Below are positions 1-7,432 of a DNA stretch of 14,315 nucleotides, piece by piece. Within the stretch, counting starts at the first letter, position 1. Every line of letters starts with the position of its first letter. The translations under genes were made by a program, and so were the position numbers. Source of the stretch: an uncultured Clostridia bacterium (lineage in GTDB: Bacteria; Bacillota; Clostridia; Oscillospirales; Acutalibacteraceae); contig CALEIS010000138.1 in NCBI GenBank assembly GCA_937877675.1, positions 1-14,315 on the forward strand, in the 5' to 3' direction. The notes below the pieces were generated by a model. The model was not told the DNA's origin, made no database searches, and was given only the letters and a program-made list of their open reading frames with translations.

Positions 1-1642
1 TAATCATAATAGGCTTGATACCTGCACCACGGCATTCAACGATAGCATCCTTAACTTCTGGACGAACAGGGTCAATCATACCTGTAAGGCCGATAAATGT
101 CATATCGAATTCAAGAGATTCTGAATCATATGTTGTAGGAGCTACATCATATGTCTTATATGCAACAGCAAATACACGAAGAGCTTTATTACCCATTCTT
201 GTATTCTCTTCCATAATCTTTCCACGGAACTCATCGTTCATTTCAAAGATTTCGCCATTAATGTCAACATGAGTACATTTTTTGAGAATTTCGTCAGGAG
301 CACCCTTTGTGAACTGAACAAAACCATTACCCTTGCTATGAACAGTGGACATCATCTTTCTTCCTGAGTCAAATGGAACTTCGCCAACTCTTGGATATGC
401 TTCAACTAATTTTGCCTTTGGAAGGTCAAGAGTTTTAGCATAGTTAATAAGAGCAACTTCATCAGGCTCACCTGTGCTCTTGCCATCTTCGTCAACTTCT
501 GCATTTGTACAAAGAGCCATAGCTGTTGCCAACTGTTGCTCATTTGGAGCATAGTGGTCAACAACTGTCATTACATTCTGTGTAAGAGTACCTGTTTTAT
601 CTGAACAGATAATCTGAGTACAACCAAGTGTTTCAACTGCTGTCATTTTACGGATAATTGCGTTCTTCTTTGACATATTTGTAACACCAATTGAAAGAAC
701 GATTGTCATAACTGCAACAAGTCCTTCTGGAATTGCAGCAACAGCCAAAGCGATAGCAGTGATGAATGAATCAAGTGCTACATGGAAGAATTCTGGTTTT
801 GCTTCTGGAAGAATGTACTGTGTAAGAATGTTGTATCCAAAAATAACAATACAAACACCGATAACGAGTTTTGTAAGAACTTTTGAAAGCTGTTCAAGTT
901 TGATTTCGAGAGGAGTTTTGCCTTCTTCTGCAAGAGAAATAGCATTTGCGATTTTACCCATCTCTGTATCCATACCAGTAGCAACAACAACTGCTTTACC
1001 ACGGCCATAAACAAGAGTTGAGCCCATGTATGCCATATTCTTACGGTCACCAAGAGCAACTTCATCATCGTTCTTCTTGCCCATAAGTGCATTTACAAGC
1101 TTTGTAACAGGAACAGACTCACCTGTGAGAGCTGCTTCCTCAATTTTCATACTTGCACACTCAATAATACGGCAGTCAGCAGGGATTGCATCACCAGCAT
1201 CAAGAAGAATAACGTCACCAACAACTAAGTCTTCGCTCTTAACAGTTTCAACTTTACCGTCACGAAGAACTTTTGATGTTGCAGCAGACATTTTCTGCAA
1301 TGCTTCAACTGCTTTTTCAGCCTTACTTTCCTGAACAACACCGAGAATTGCATTGATAAGAACAACAGCAAGGATGATGAGTGAGTCAGTAGGAGTTACG
1401 AATCCACCGTGCTCAATCATTTCTGTTGCAGCAGAAATTACAGCAGCAACAAGCAAGATGATAATCATTGGGTCCTTAAGCTGGTCCATGAAACGAGAGA
1501 ACATTGAAACTTTCTTTGCTTCTGCCAACTTGTTTTTACCATTTTCCTGAAGTCGTTTTTCAGCTTCAGCAGATGTAAGACCTTCAGCGGAGCTCTTTAC
1601 TTCTGCAAAAACGTCATTCACCTCATGAAGATAATGCTTCAT
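1..1642 (-). CDS. P2-type cation-transporting ATPase (Ca2+/Mn2+ type), N-terminal part, cut by window edge
   Basis: Reading leftward from ATG 1642-1640, 547 codons stay open to base 1, so the C-terminal third lies outside the window. Seen in order: an N-terminal cation ATPase domain; TM1-TM2 around residues 48-100; an actuator domain with TGES (Glu175); TM3-TM4 with the ion-binding motif AAIPEGL; the phosphorylation motif CSDKTGTLT with aspartate Asp348; an N domain with KGAPDEI; and a P-domain stretch TGMIDPVRPEVKDAI. The sequence ends just before the expected TGDN-type motif. PEGL plus the motif order places it among P2 ATPases (SERCA/PMCA-like), ATP-driven exporters in the cell membrane. 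The Mn2+-type riboswitch in its leader favours Mn2+ (or Mn2+/Ca2+) efflux, as known for Lactococcus YoaB; the substrate is inferred. The SD AGAGGTG lies a few bases before the ATG and fixes the start. Calcium-only export is the main alternative. Confidence 0.95.
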   Translation of the reverse strand, partial: MKHYLHEVNDVFAEVKSSAEGLTSAEAEKRLQENGKNKLAEAKKVSMFSRFMDQLKDPMIIILLVAAVISAATEMIEHGGFVTPTDSLIILAVVLINAILGVVQESKAEKAVEALQKMSAATSKVLRDGKVETVKSEDLVVGDVILLDAGDAIPADCRIIECASMKIEEAALTGESVPVTKLVNALMGKKNDDEVALGDRKNMAYMGSTLVYGRGKAVVVATGMDTEMGKIANAISLAEEGKTPLEIKLEQLSKVLTKLVIGVCIVIFGYNILTQYILPEAKPEFFHVALDSFITAIALAVAAIPEGLVAVMTIVLSIGVTNMSKKNAIIRKMTAVETLGCTQIICSDKTGTLTQNVMTVVDHYAPNEQQLATAMALCTNAEVDEDGKSTGEPDEVALINYAKTLDLPKAKLVEAYPRVGEVPFDSGRKMMSTVHSKGNGFVQFTKGAPDEILKKCTHVDINGEIFEMNDEFRGKIMEENTRMGNKALRVFAVAYKTYDVAPTTYDSESLEFDMTFIGLTGMIDPVRPEVKDAIVECRGAGIKPIMI

Positions 1643-1725
1643 ACAAACACCTCTTTATATTTCTTTGCTTTCGCAATTTATTTATACAACATTATTAAAA
1701 ACAGATTCATTCTGTTATTTTCGCA

Positions 1726-1767
1726 CTAAAAAAGACCTTCAGCAATTTTCAGGTTGCCGAAGGTCTT
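1726..1767 (-). terminator. riboswitch-controlled intrinsic terminator
   Basis: On the minus strand AAGACCTTCGGCAA (1767-1754) pairs with TTGCTGAAGGTCTT (1745-1732) to give 14 pairs including one G-U. The loop has 8 bases and a run of six T follows (1733-1728). The 5' arm contains CCTTCGG, which is also the 3' strand of aptamer helix P1, so the two structures exclude each other. It sits about 85 bases before the ATPase start and would end transcription when no ligand is bound. Confidence 0.92.
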
Positions 1768-1845
1768 GCTACCTGAATCAACAGGAACGATAACCAGCCA
1801 GTAATGGCGATTGTTGATTATCGTATAAAAGCTACTCCCCTTAGG
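1757..1845 (-). promoter_or_regulatory. yybP-ykoY (manganese) riboswitch aptamer
   Basis: The minus strand shows the two family signatures: GGGGAGTAGC (1840-1831) near the 5' end and TAGCAAGACCTT (about 1771-1760) near the 3' end. P1 forms between CCTAAGG (1845-1839) and CCTTCGG (1763-1757) with one mismatch. Between them are an arm ACGATAA/TTATCGT enclosing the hairpin GCCA-TTAC-TGGC, and a hairpin CCTG/CAGG. In known yybP-ykoY RNAs the two conserved loops dock to hold Mn2+ and so stabilise P1. Here P1 uses bases of the terminator arm, so Mn2+ should switch the downstream ATPase on. The presence of both signatures before a P2 ATPase makes the call strong; the ligand is known for the family, not shown here. 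Confidence 0.93.
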
Positions 1846-1859
1846 AATTATCTTAAATT

Positions 1860-1888
1860 AGTATAACATCTAAAAAAGATGTTGTCAA
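1860..1888 (-). promoter_or_regulatory. sigma-A promoter of the riboswitch-ATPase unit, with a dyad filling its spacer
   Basis: On the minus strand, -35 TTGACA (1888-1883, perfect consensus) is followed by a 17-base spacer and -10 TATACT (1865-1860). Transcription should begin near 1853, only a few bases before the aptamer. The spacer is itself an inverted repeat, AACATCT/AGATGTT at 1865-1871 and 1877-1883, which is a possible operator. Confidence 0.85.
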
Positions 1889-1918
1889 TAACTGGGACTA
1901 TTAGTTTTTCTTTTGAGA

Positions 1919-2854
1919 TTATTGTTTCACTGCACTCTCATAAACAGAAAACAGTTTTGTTGTGTATTCTTTTCTGTTTTCATATTTTATATGGTATGCC
2001 GTATCAAAAAAGAAATCCTTATCATACGCAAAATCCAGTGGTTCACCTATAACATGCTCAACAGGTATATACTTCTTCACCACATTCTGCACACTATTAA
2101 AGTATTCGTCGCTGTTCTTGATACAATATCTATCCACTGTTGGGAATGTGAGATATACCATAACATCCTTTTCTTTCATTTTTAATATAAAATCTTTAAT
2201 TGCATTTAAAGTGTCAATTTTATATTCGAAAGAAATATCAACCACTTGGCGTTTATATGTTGGCTTTTTGTTCTCATGAAGACAAAAATCGCCATTTTTA
2301 TCCACGCTGTTTGCAACATATATAGTATTCTCTGTTTTCATCACTTCTTTGAATGCAAACAAGGCACAATCGTTTGCTCGTGTAAAACTACGTAAGAAAT
2401 TTGTGTAATAAAACTCTATTTTCTCCAACAAATTCTCTTCACATCTCAAATCAGAATCCAAGGCTGTCATATCAACATACGCCTCATTTATACTGTTGAA
2501 ATCCTCGTTATAGAATTCGAATTCCAAAGGAATAATGATTACATCCCCTGGGATTGCACAATTTTCAGCGGCTTTCATGTATATTCTTAATGGAACACTT
2601 CCTGAAACAGACAGATTTACTGCCGGTTTACCCGAAAGTTCTTCAAAAGTTTTGGAATCAAATCCGAGGTTTGAAGAGGAGCCTCCAATAATTATGAACT
2701 TGTTTGTTTTTATCGACTTTGCACGTTGATATTTTTGCTCAAAAGAGCCATATAATGCCTTTGAATTATAAATTCTAGTCAGCACTACATTATTAAGACT
2801 GAATATTAAAAGCAACGCTAAAATGAGCGATGATATTTTGATGAATTTTTTCAT
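1919..2854 (-). CDS. membrane-anchored SGNH/AlgX-DltD-like protein, partner of the MBOAT gene
   Basis: The product has 311 residues. Residues 5-27 form one hydrophobic N-terminal segment (signal anchor or signal peptide), so the rest should lie outside the membrane. The motif IIGGSSSNLGFDS (nucleophile among Ser59-61) matches the serine block of SGNH-type esterases/acetyltransferases. NLSVSGS near 80-86 fits the second block, and FFDTAYH near the C-terminus (Asp284, His288) the catalytic Asp/His pair. The start has SD GAGGTAGG just upstream and lies 20 bases after the stop of the MBOAT gene, so the two are one transcript. In AlgI/AlgX- and DltB/DltD-type pairs this partner completes acyl transfer to a polymer outside the cell; by inference this one does the same. 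No terminator is seen after its stop, and transcription probably runs into the riboswitch region. The polymer is unknown. Confidence 0.8.
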   Translation of the reverse strand: MKKFIKISSLILALLLIFSLNNVVLTRIYNSKALYGSFEQKYQRAKSIKTNKFIIIGGSSSNLGFDSKTFEELSGKPAVNLSVSGSVPLRIYMKAAENCAIPGDVIIIPLEFEFYNEDFNSINEAYVDMTALDSDLRCEENLLEKIEFYYTNFLRSFTRANDCALFAFKEVMKTENTIYVANSVDKNGDFCLHENKKPTYKRQVVDISFEYKIDTLNAIKDFILKMKEKDVMVYLTFPTVDRYCIKNSDEYFNSVQNVVKKYIPVEHVIGEPLDFAYDKDFFFDTAYHIKYENRKEYTTKLFSVYESAVKQ

Positions 2855-2874
2855 TTTTCCTACCTCATTCGCCC

Positions 2875-4302
2875 TTAAAATCTAAAATATACAAAGGCAC
2901 TTTGTTCAAGTGTTTTACCAAAATACAATGTTGCGAGAATCAAAATGAAATAGGTTATCCATCGCACTCCTGTTTTTTCCGAAAACAAGTAATTTTCCAA
3001 TCTTCTGTTTTTACCAAAGCCATATTCGTACCAAACATAAATTACAATACTTATAAGCATAGGAAGAAAACTACTTTGACTCCACCCATTTTTTAACAAG
3101 AAATTCATAATTCCACTAACAGAAGTCATTGAAAGCATCTGTGGTATTGTTTCTGTAAATATCAACTTATAACAGAGAAGTGCATCCTCAATGGAGTTGG
3201 CTCTAAAAAGTACAAGAAATAAATTTACAAGCAAGAAACTTAAACACGCATAACAAGCAGAAAGAATTTTATTTTTGGAGATTCTCTTAATATATGTCTT
3301 TTCTATGGCTACAGTAACACCATTTACGAGTCCCCATATAGGGAATGTCCAATTTGCACCATGCCATATTCCCGAAACAACAAAAGTAATAACAGAATTG
3401 AGTGCCGTCCTTGCTTTACCTTTTCTGTTGCCACCCAATGGAATATACACATAGTCTTTAAACCAACTCGTCAAAGAAATGTGCCATCTTTGCCAAAAAT
3501 TAGAAACGCTCTTAGCTGTATATGGATGATTAAAATTTTGCATAAGTTTTATACCTAACAAATTGGCACTACCCATGGCAATTTGTGTGTAACCATTGAA
3601 ATCGCAATAAATCTGCACACCAAAGCAAAGCATAGCAACAATTATTGCAAGACCACCACGACCTGACAGATTTCTGTACACAGGATTTACAAAATCAGCC
3701 ATTGTTTCCGCTATTAAAAGTTTAAGACAGAGACCTAACACAATATGTCGGAAGCCATTTGCCATTGTTTCGTAGTCAGGCTTCTTGAATTCTCGAATCT
3801 GCTCCATTATATTGTTACTTCTCTCTATTGGTCCTGCAACCAACTGTGGAAAAAAGGAAATAAAGCAAGATAAATTCAACAAATTGCGCTCAACTTTTGT
3901 TGCCCCTTTATAAACATCAACAACATATCCAACTGCTTGAAAAGTATAAAAAGAAATTCCTATTGGAAGAATGAACATATTCTTATATGAGGAAATGTCA
4001 ATTGTCAATATCTGTGAAAGAATAAACGGTACATACTTATATAAAATCAGTGGTGAGAAGAGCAAAATCAATACGAGTGATAGTAAGGCTTTGCTTTTAT
4101 ATTTCTCAACAAGCAATCCGGCAAAATATGTACCCAAAATCACCAAGACAAACAATATGCTTTGCCATCCTGCTCCGTAAGCATAGAAAAACATACTTAA
4201 AAGCAAAATAACAATCTTTTTTACTGTTGAATTTTTCACTAAGAAAATTGTTGCTATAGCACCTATCAACAACAATAAATATTGCCAGGACTGAAAAAGC
4301 AT
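2875..4302 (-). CDS. MBOAT-family membrane O-acyltransferase (AlgI/PatA/DltB-like)
   Basis: The product has 475 residues and about ten or more hydrophobic helices. The MBOAT signature is clear: GPIERSNN in the first half, then NFWQRWHISLTSWF with His274, YIPLGGNRKG, and SGIWHGANW with the presumed catalytic His314 (numbered from this start). Such proteins take an acyl group from a cytoplasmic donor and pass it through the membrane to a sugar or teichoic acid. I chose ATG 4302-4300 because GGGGGT lies 5-6 bases before it and the protein then begins MLFQSWQYLL, as AlgI-type proteins do. An in-frame ATG at 4329 has no SD and lies only about 9 bases from the -10 box. The downstream SGNH gene follows after 20 bases. 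The acyl donor (acetyl?) and acceptor cannot be read from sequence. Confidence 0.92.
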   Translation of the reverse strand: MLFQSWQYLLLLIGAIATIFLVKNSTVKKIVILLLSMFFYAYGAGWQSILFVLVILGTYFAGLLVEKYKSKALLSLVLILLFSPLILYKYVPFILSQILTIDISSYKNMFILPIGISFYTFQAVGYVVDVYKGATKVERNLLNLSCFISFFPQLVAGPIERSNNIMEQIREFKKPDYETMANGFRHIVLGLCLKLLIAETMADFVNPVYRNLSGRGGLAIIVAMLCFGVQIYCDFNGYTQIAMGSANLLGIKLMQNFNHPYTAKSVSNFWQRWHISLTSWFKDYVYIPLGGNRKGKARTALNSVITFVVSGIWHGANWTFPIWGLVNGVTVAIEKTYIKRISKNKILSACYACLSFLLVNLFLVLFRANSIEDALLCYKLIFTETIPQMLSMTSVSGIMNFLLKNGWSQSSFLPMLISIVIYVWYEYGFGKNRRLENYLFSEKTGVRWITYFILILATLYFGKTLEQSAFVYFRF

Positions 4303-4337
4303 ACTGACCCCCACAACAATGTAATTCATAATACTTT

Positions 4338-4365
4338 ATTATACCACAAACAATATAAAAATCAA
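4338..4365 (-). promoter_or_regulatory. promoter of the MBOAT-SGNH operon
   Basis: On the minus strand, an extended -10 TGGTATAAT (TATAAT at 4343-4338) lies 16 bases after a weak -35 TTGATT (4365-4360). The predicted RNA start near 4331 leaves no leader for an ATG at 4329, supporting the start at 4302. A perfect TTGACA at 4385-4380 has no -10 at proper distance. Confidence 0.65.
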
Positions 4366-4401
4366 ATTTAACTTACTCTTGTCAAAATCGCTCGGAAATT
4401 G

Positions 4402-4430
4402 TTGAGAAAATAAAAAACCTGTGGTATAAT
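4402..4430 (+). promoter_or_regulatory. promoter of the YidC-sulfatase fusion gene
   Basis: TTGAGA (4402-4407), a 17-base spacer, then TATAAT (4425-4430) within an extended TGGTATAAT. A second TGGTATAAC box lies at 4438-4446 without a matching -35. The -10 shares the string TGTGGTATAAT with the divergent promoter on the other strand. Confidence 0.75.
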
Positions 4431-4480
4431 TTAACGATGGTATAACTATTTGCAAAATTCGTCAATAAGGAGGGTAAATA

Positions 4481-7255
4481 ATGTCAATAATCGCCATTCT
4501 CGAAACACTTGTTATCGGGCCATTAAAATTATTATTTGAAATTATTTTCCAACTTTCCAACCTTGTCATACAGCATCCTGGCTTATCTATAATTTCTCTT
4601 AGCCTTATTATGAACATCCTTGTTCTTCCGTTATACAAACGTGCTGACGATATGCAAGAGGAAGCACGTAATATAGAGAAGAAACTTCACGATGGAGTTG
4701 CTCACATTAAAAAGACATTCTCCGGTGATGAGAGAATGATGATTCTTCAGGCATATTACAGACAAAACAACTATAAACCTACCGACGCTTTAAAAGGCTC
4801 TGTTTCCTTGTTGCTACAGATTCCATTCTTTATGGCGGCATACAATTTCTTATCCAATCTCGCAGACCTGCAAGGAGCGACATTAGGTCCTATTAAAGAC
4901 TTGAGCACACCCGATGGTCTTATCGTAATTGGTGGTTTTGCAATTAACCTTCTCCCAATACTTATGACATTGATAAATGTTATTTCCAGTGCCATTTATT
5001 TGAAAGGTTTCCCTGTAAAGACCAAGGTGCAGATTTACGGAATGGCTCTATTCTTCCTTGTATTCTTGTACACATCCCCTTCAGGATTAGTTTTCTACTG
5101 GACACTTAACAATGTTTTCTCATTGGGTAAAACAATCTATTACAAGATTAAAAATCCACAGTTAGTTTTACGAATACTCATCTCCTTATCCGGAATTGCA
5201 GCGCTTGTTTTTGGCTTATTCTTCTATAGGGAAACAGGAGCAAGAAAAATACTCGTTATTGCCTTTGGTATAGCAATACAATTTGTATGGCTCATTCCAG
5301 TTGTCAAGTCATTCTTAAACAAACGAGTAAAGAGCGCTGAGGCTAAGCCAAACAAAAAATTATTCGTGGCAGGTTCTTTATTCCTTACCGTTCTTGTAGG
5401 TGGATTAATTTCTTCTACTCTTATTGCTGCCTCACCACAGGAGTTTGTTGATATAACATTCTTCTATAACCCATTATGGTATATTCTCAGTACTTTCTGC
5501 TTGGCTGCAGGTACATTCTTGATATGGATGAGAGTTTTCTACTGGTTGGCAACACCAAAAGTCAAGGTGGCTTTTGAAAGAGGTGTATGGATTTTATCAA
5601 TAGTAATGATTGTGAACTATATGTTCTTTGGTTCAAAACTTGGTAACATCTCTGCTACACTTCAATATGACAACGGAATGTATTTCACCATTACTGAATA
5701 TGTTGTAAACACTCTTGTAATTCTTGCCATTGGCGTTATTCTTTACTTTATTGTCAAAAAATGGGGAAAACTTGTCACAAGCGTTCTTTTGATTTCTGCA
5801 CTAGCAATGAGTGTTATGTGTGTTGTAAATGTATTTTCTATAAAAAAATCCGTTGATAGCATTAACATTTCCGACGCATCCAAAACTCCTCATTTTGAAT
5901 TAAGTAAAACAGGACAAAACGTTGTTGTAATTATGTTAGACCGTGCTATCGGTGAATATGTGCCATATATTCTCAATGAAAAACCCGAATTAAAAGAACA
6001 GTTTGATGGATTTACATATTATTCTAACACTATTTCCTTCGGTTCAAAAACCAATTTTGGTTCCCCTCCTCTCTTAGGTGGTTATGAATATACCCCTGTT
6101 GAAATGAATAAGCGTGACACACAAACTCTTGCTTCAAAACACAATGAAGCATTACTTGTAATGCCGGTTATCTTCTCCCAAAACGGATATGACGTAACCA
6201 TGTGTGACCCAACTTATGCAAATTACAATTGGATACCTGACCTAAGCCTTTTTGATGATTATCCTGATATAGATGCATACATTACAAAAGGTATGTTCAT
6301 AGATGATAACCAGAAGCAAGACAGTATTGAAGGAAATCACAGAAACTTCTTCTGTTTCAGTTTCATGAAATGTATGCCTCTTGGATTGCAACCTGCAATA
6401 TATAGTAACGGAAGTTACCGAAGAACGAATACGGTAGGACAAATAAGTTATTCTAACCAGATTATGTCAGGAAAGTCTCAAGCCAAAGGCTATAGCAAAT
6501 CATTTATGAACACATACTCTTCTCTTACTAATATGTCAACCATGTCCGTTATATCCGAGGATAAAAAGAATACTTTTATGTTTATTTCCAACGACGTAAC
6601 CCACGATACAAGTTTGTTGCAAACTCCTAACTACACACCTGCTTACGAGATTGACAACACTAAGTATGACGCTGAACATACAGGTCGTTTCACATTAGAA
6701 GATGGCAGAACATTAACTGTTTCTTCATCAGTTCAAATGCAGCATTATCATAGCAACATGGTTGCATTCATAGAAATTGGCAAATGGTTGGATTACCTGA
6801 AAGCAAACGACGTTTATGATAACACAAAAATCATTATCGTTTCTGACCACGGACAAACATTGCATCAATCAAAAGAAATGGAATTTACTGACCCTGCATT
6901 CTATGACACAAGTGCTCAAAACTATTTCCCACTTTTGTTGGTAAAAGACTTTAACAACAAAGGTTTCACTGTTTCTGATGAGTTTATGACTAATGCTGAC
7001 GTACCTACATTAGCATTTAACGGATTAATTAAAAATCCTGTTAATCCGTTTACAGGCAAGCCAATTAACAGTGATGAAAAGTATGCACACGACCAATACA
7101 TTATTGTTTCCATGGACTGGGATATTACTGAAAACAACGGAAACACATTCTTACCTGCACGATGGGTAAGTGTTTCTGGCAATCTATGGAATAAGGACAG
7201 TTGGAGATTCTATAATAACAATACAGTATTAAAAGAGCATAAATTCCCACAATGA
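4481..7255 (+). CDS. fusion protein: YidC/Oxa1-type membrane domain + extra TM helices + sulfatase/LtaS-like extracellular domain
   Basis: The product has 924 residues. Residues 8-220 resemble YidC/Oxa1: a helix ending in NILVLPLYKRADD, a charged cytoplasmic hairpin (55-95), DALKGSVSLLLQIPFFMAAY, and a TM block ending SGLVFYWTLNNVFSLGK. About seven more TM helices follow (228-450). From about 475 the soluble domain has NVVVIMLDR (Asp487), GSKTNFGSPP (Thr524, candidate nucleophile), paired His755/His757 and IIIVSDHG (Asp789, His790), the metal-site pattern of the alkaline phosphatase/sulfatase superfamily that includes LtaS and EptA. It should face outside and transfer or remove a phospho-group on a surface polymer or lipid (inference). 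Where YidC proteins carry a conserved groove Arg, this has Asn45. SD AAGGAGGGT with a 6-base gap decides the start; a strong terminator follows. It is divergent from the MBOAT-SGNH operon, suggesting a joint task. True insertase activity is doubtful. Confidence 0.85.
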   Translation: MSIIAILETLVIGPLKLLFEIIFQLSNLVIQHPGLSIISLSLIMNILVLPLYKRADDMQEEARNIEKKLHDGVAHIKKTFSGDERMMILQAYYRQNNYKPTDALKGSVSLLLQIPFFMAAYNFLSNLADLQGATLGPIKDLSTPDGLIVIGGFAINLLPILMTLINVISSAIYLKGFPVKTKVQIYGMALFFLVFLYTSPSGLVFYWTLNNVFSLGKTIYYKIKNPQLVLRILISLSGIAALVFGLFFYRETGARKILVIAFGIAIQFVWLIPVVKSFLNKRVKSAEAKPNKKLFVAGSLFLTVLVGGLISSTLIAASPQEFVDITFFYNPLWYILSTFCLAAGTFLIWMRVFYWLATPKVKVAFERGVWILSIVMIVNYMFFGSKLGNISATLQYDNGMYFTITEYVVNTLVILAIGVILYFIVKKWGKLVTSVLLISALAMSVMCVVNVFSIKKSVDSINISDASKTPHFELSKTGQNVVVIMLDRAIGEYVPYILNEKPELKEQFDGFTYYSNTISFGSKTNFGSPPLLGGYEYTPVEMNKRDTQTLASKHNEALLVMPVIFSQNGYDVTMCDPTYANYNWIPDLSLFDDYPDIDAYITKGMFIDDNQKQDSIEGNHRNFFCFSFMKCMPLGLQPAIYSNGSYRRTNTVGQISYSNQIMSGKSQAKGYSKSFMNTYSSLTNMSTMSVISEDKKNTFMFISNDVTHDTSLLQTPNYTPAYEIDNTKYDAEHTGRFTLEDGRTLTVSSSVQMQHYHSNMVAFIEIGKWLDYLKANDVYDNTKIIIVSDHGQTLHQSKEMEFTDPAFYDTSAQNYFPLLLVKDFNNKGFTVSDEFMTNADVPTLAFNGLIKNPVNPFTGKPINSDEKYAHDQYIIVSMDWDITENNGNTFLPARWVSVSGNLWNKDSWRFYNNNTVLKEHKFPQ

Positions 7256-7264
7256 AAACTTATA

Positions 7265-7295
7265 CCCCACAGAGATTTTTCTGTGGGGATTCTTT
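7265..7295 (+). terminator. terminator after the YidC-sulfatase gene
   Basis: CCCCACAGA (7265-7273) pairs perfectly with TCTGTGGGG (7280-7288) across a 6-base loop, followed by ATTCTTT. It starts ten bases after the TGA stop. Confidence 0.9.
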
Positions 7296-7356
7296 ATGTA
7301 ATCCATCTTTTTGTGAATGTGGGTTATTTCTTGCCTTATTCAACTTGTAAAATCTG

Positions 7357-7384
7357 TTGATTTTTGTTCTGTGGATGGTATAAT
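7357..7384 (+). promoter_or_regulatory. promoter of the GH31 gene
   Basis: TTGATT (7357-7362), a 16-base spacer, and extended -10 TGGTATAAT (TATAAT 7379-7384). The predicted RNA start near 7391 lies after an in-frame ATG at 7364, so that codon cannot be the start from this promoter. No clear repressor dyad was seen around it. Confidence 0.7.
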
Positions 7385-7432
7385 GATTTTATAAAATTGA
7401 GATTTCCAGATAATTTGGGTGGGGGTTTTACT

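Noticed and set aside
778..1092. Open frames of 60-105 codons on both strands inside the ATPase region
   Set aside because: They lie fully inside the ATPase reading frame, have no SD, and their products are low-complexity without family motifs; the ATPase frame carries all expected motifs.
1700..1716. Second hairpin AACAGA/TCTGTT in the ATPase leader followed by a short T-run
   Set aside because: Only six A+T-rich pairs and a broken T-run; too weak to call a terminator.
4380..4385. Perfect TTGACA on the minus strand in the divergent control region
   Set aside because: No -10 hexamer is found 16-18 bases downstream; the usable -10 is 36 bases away.
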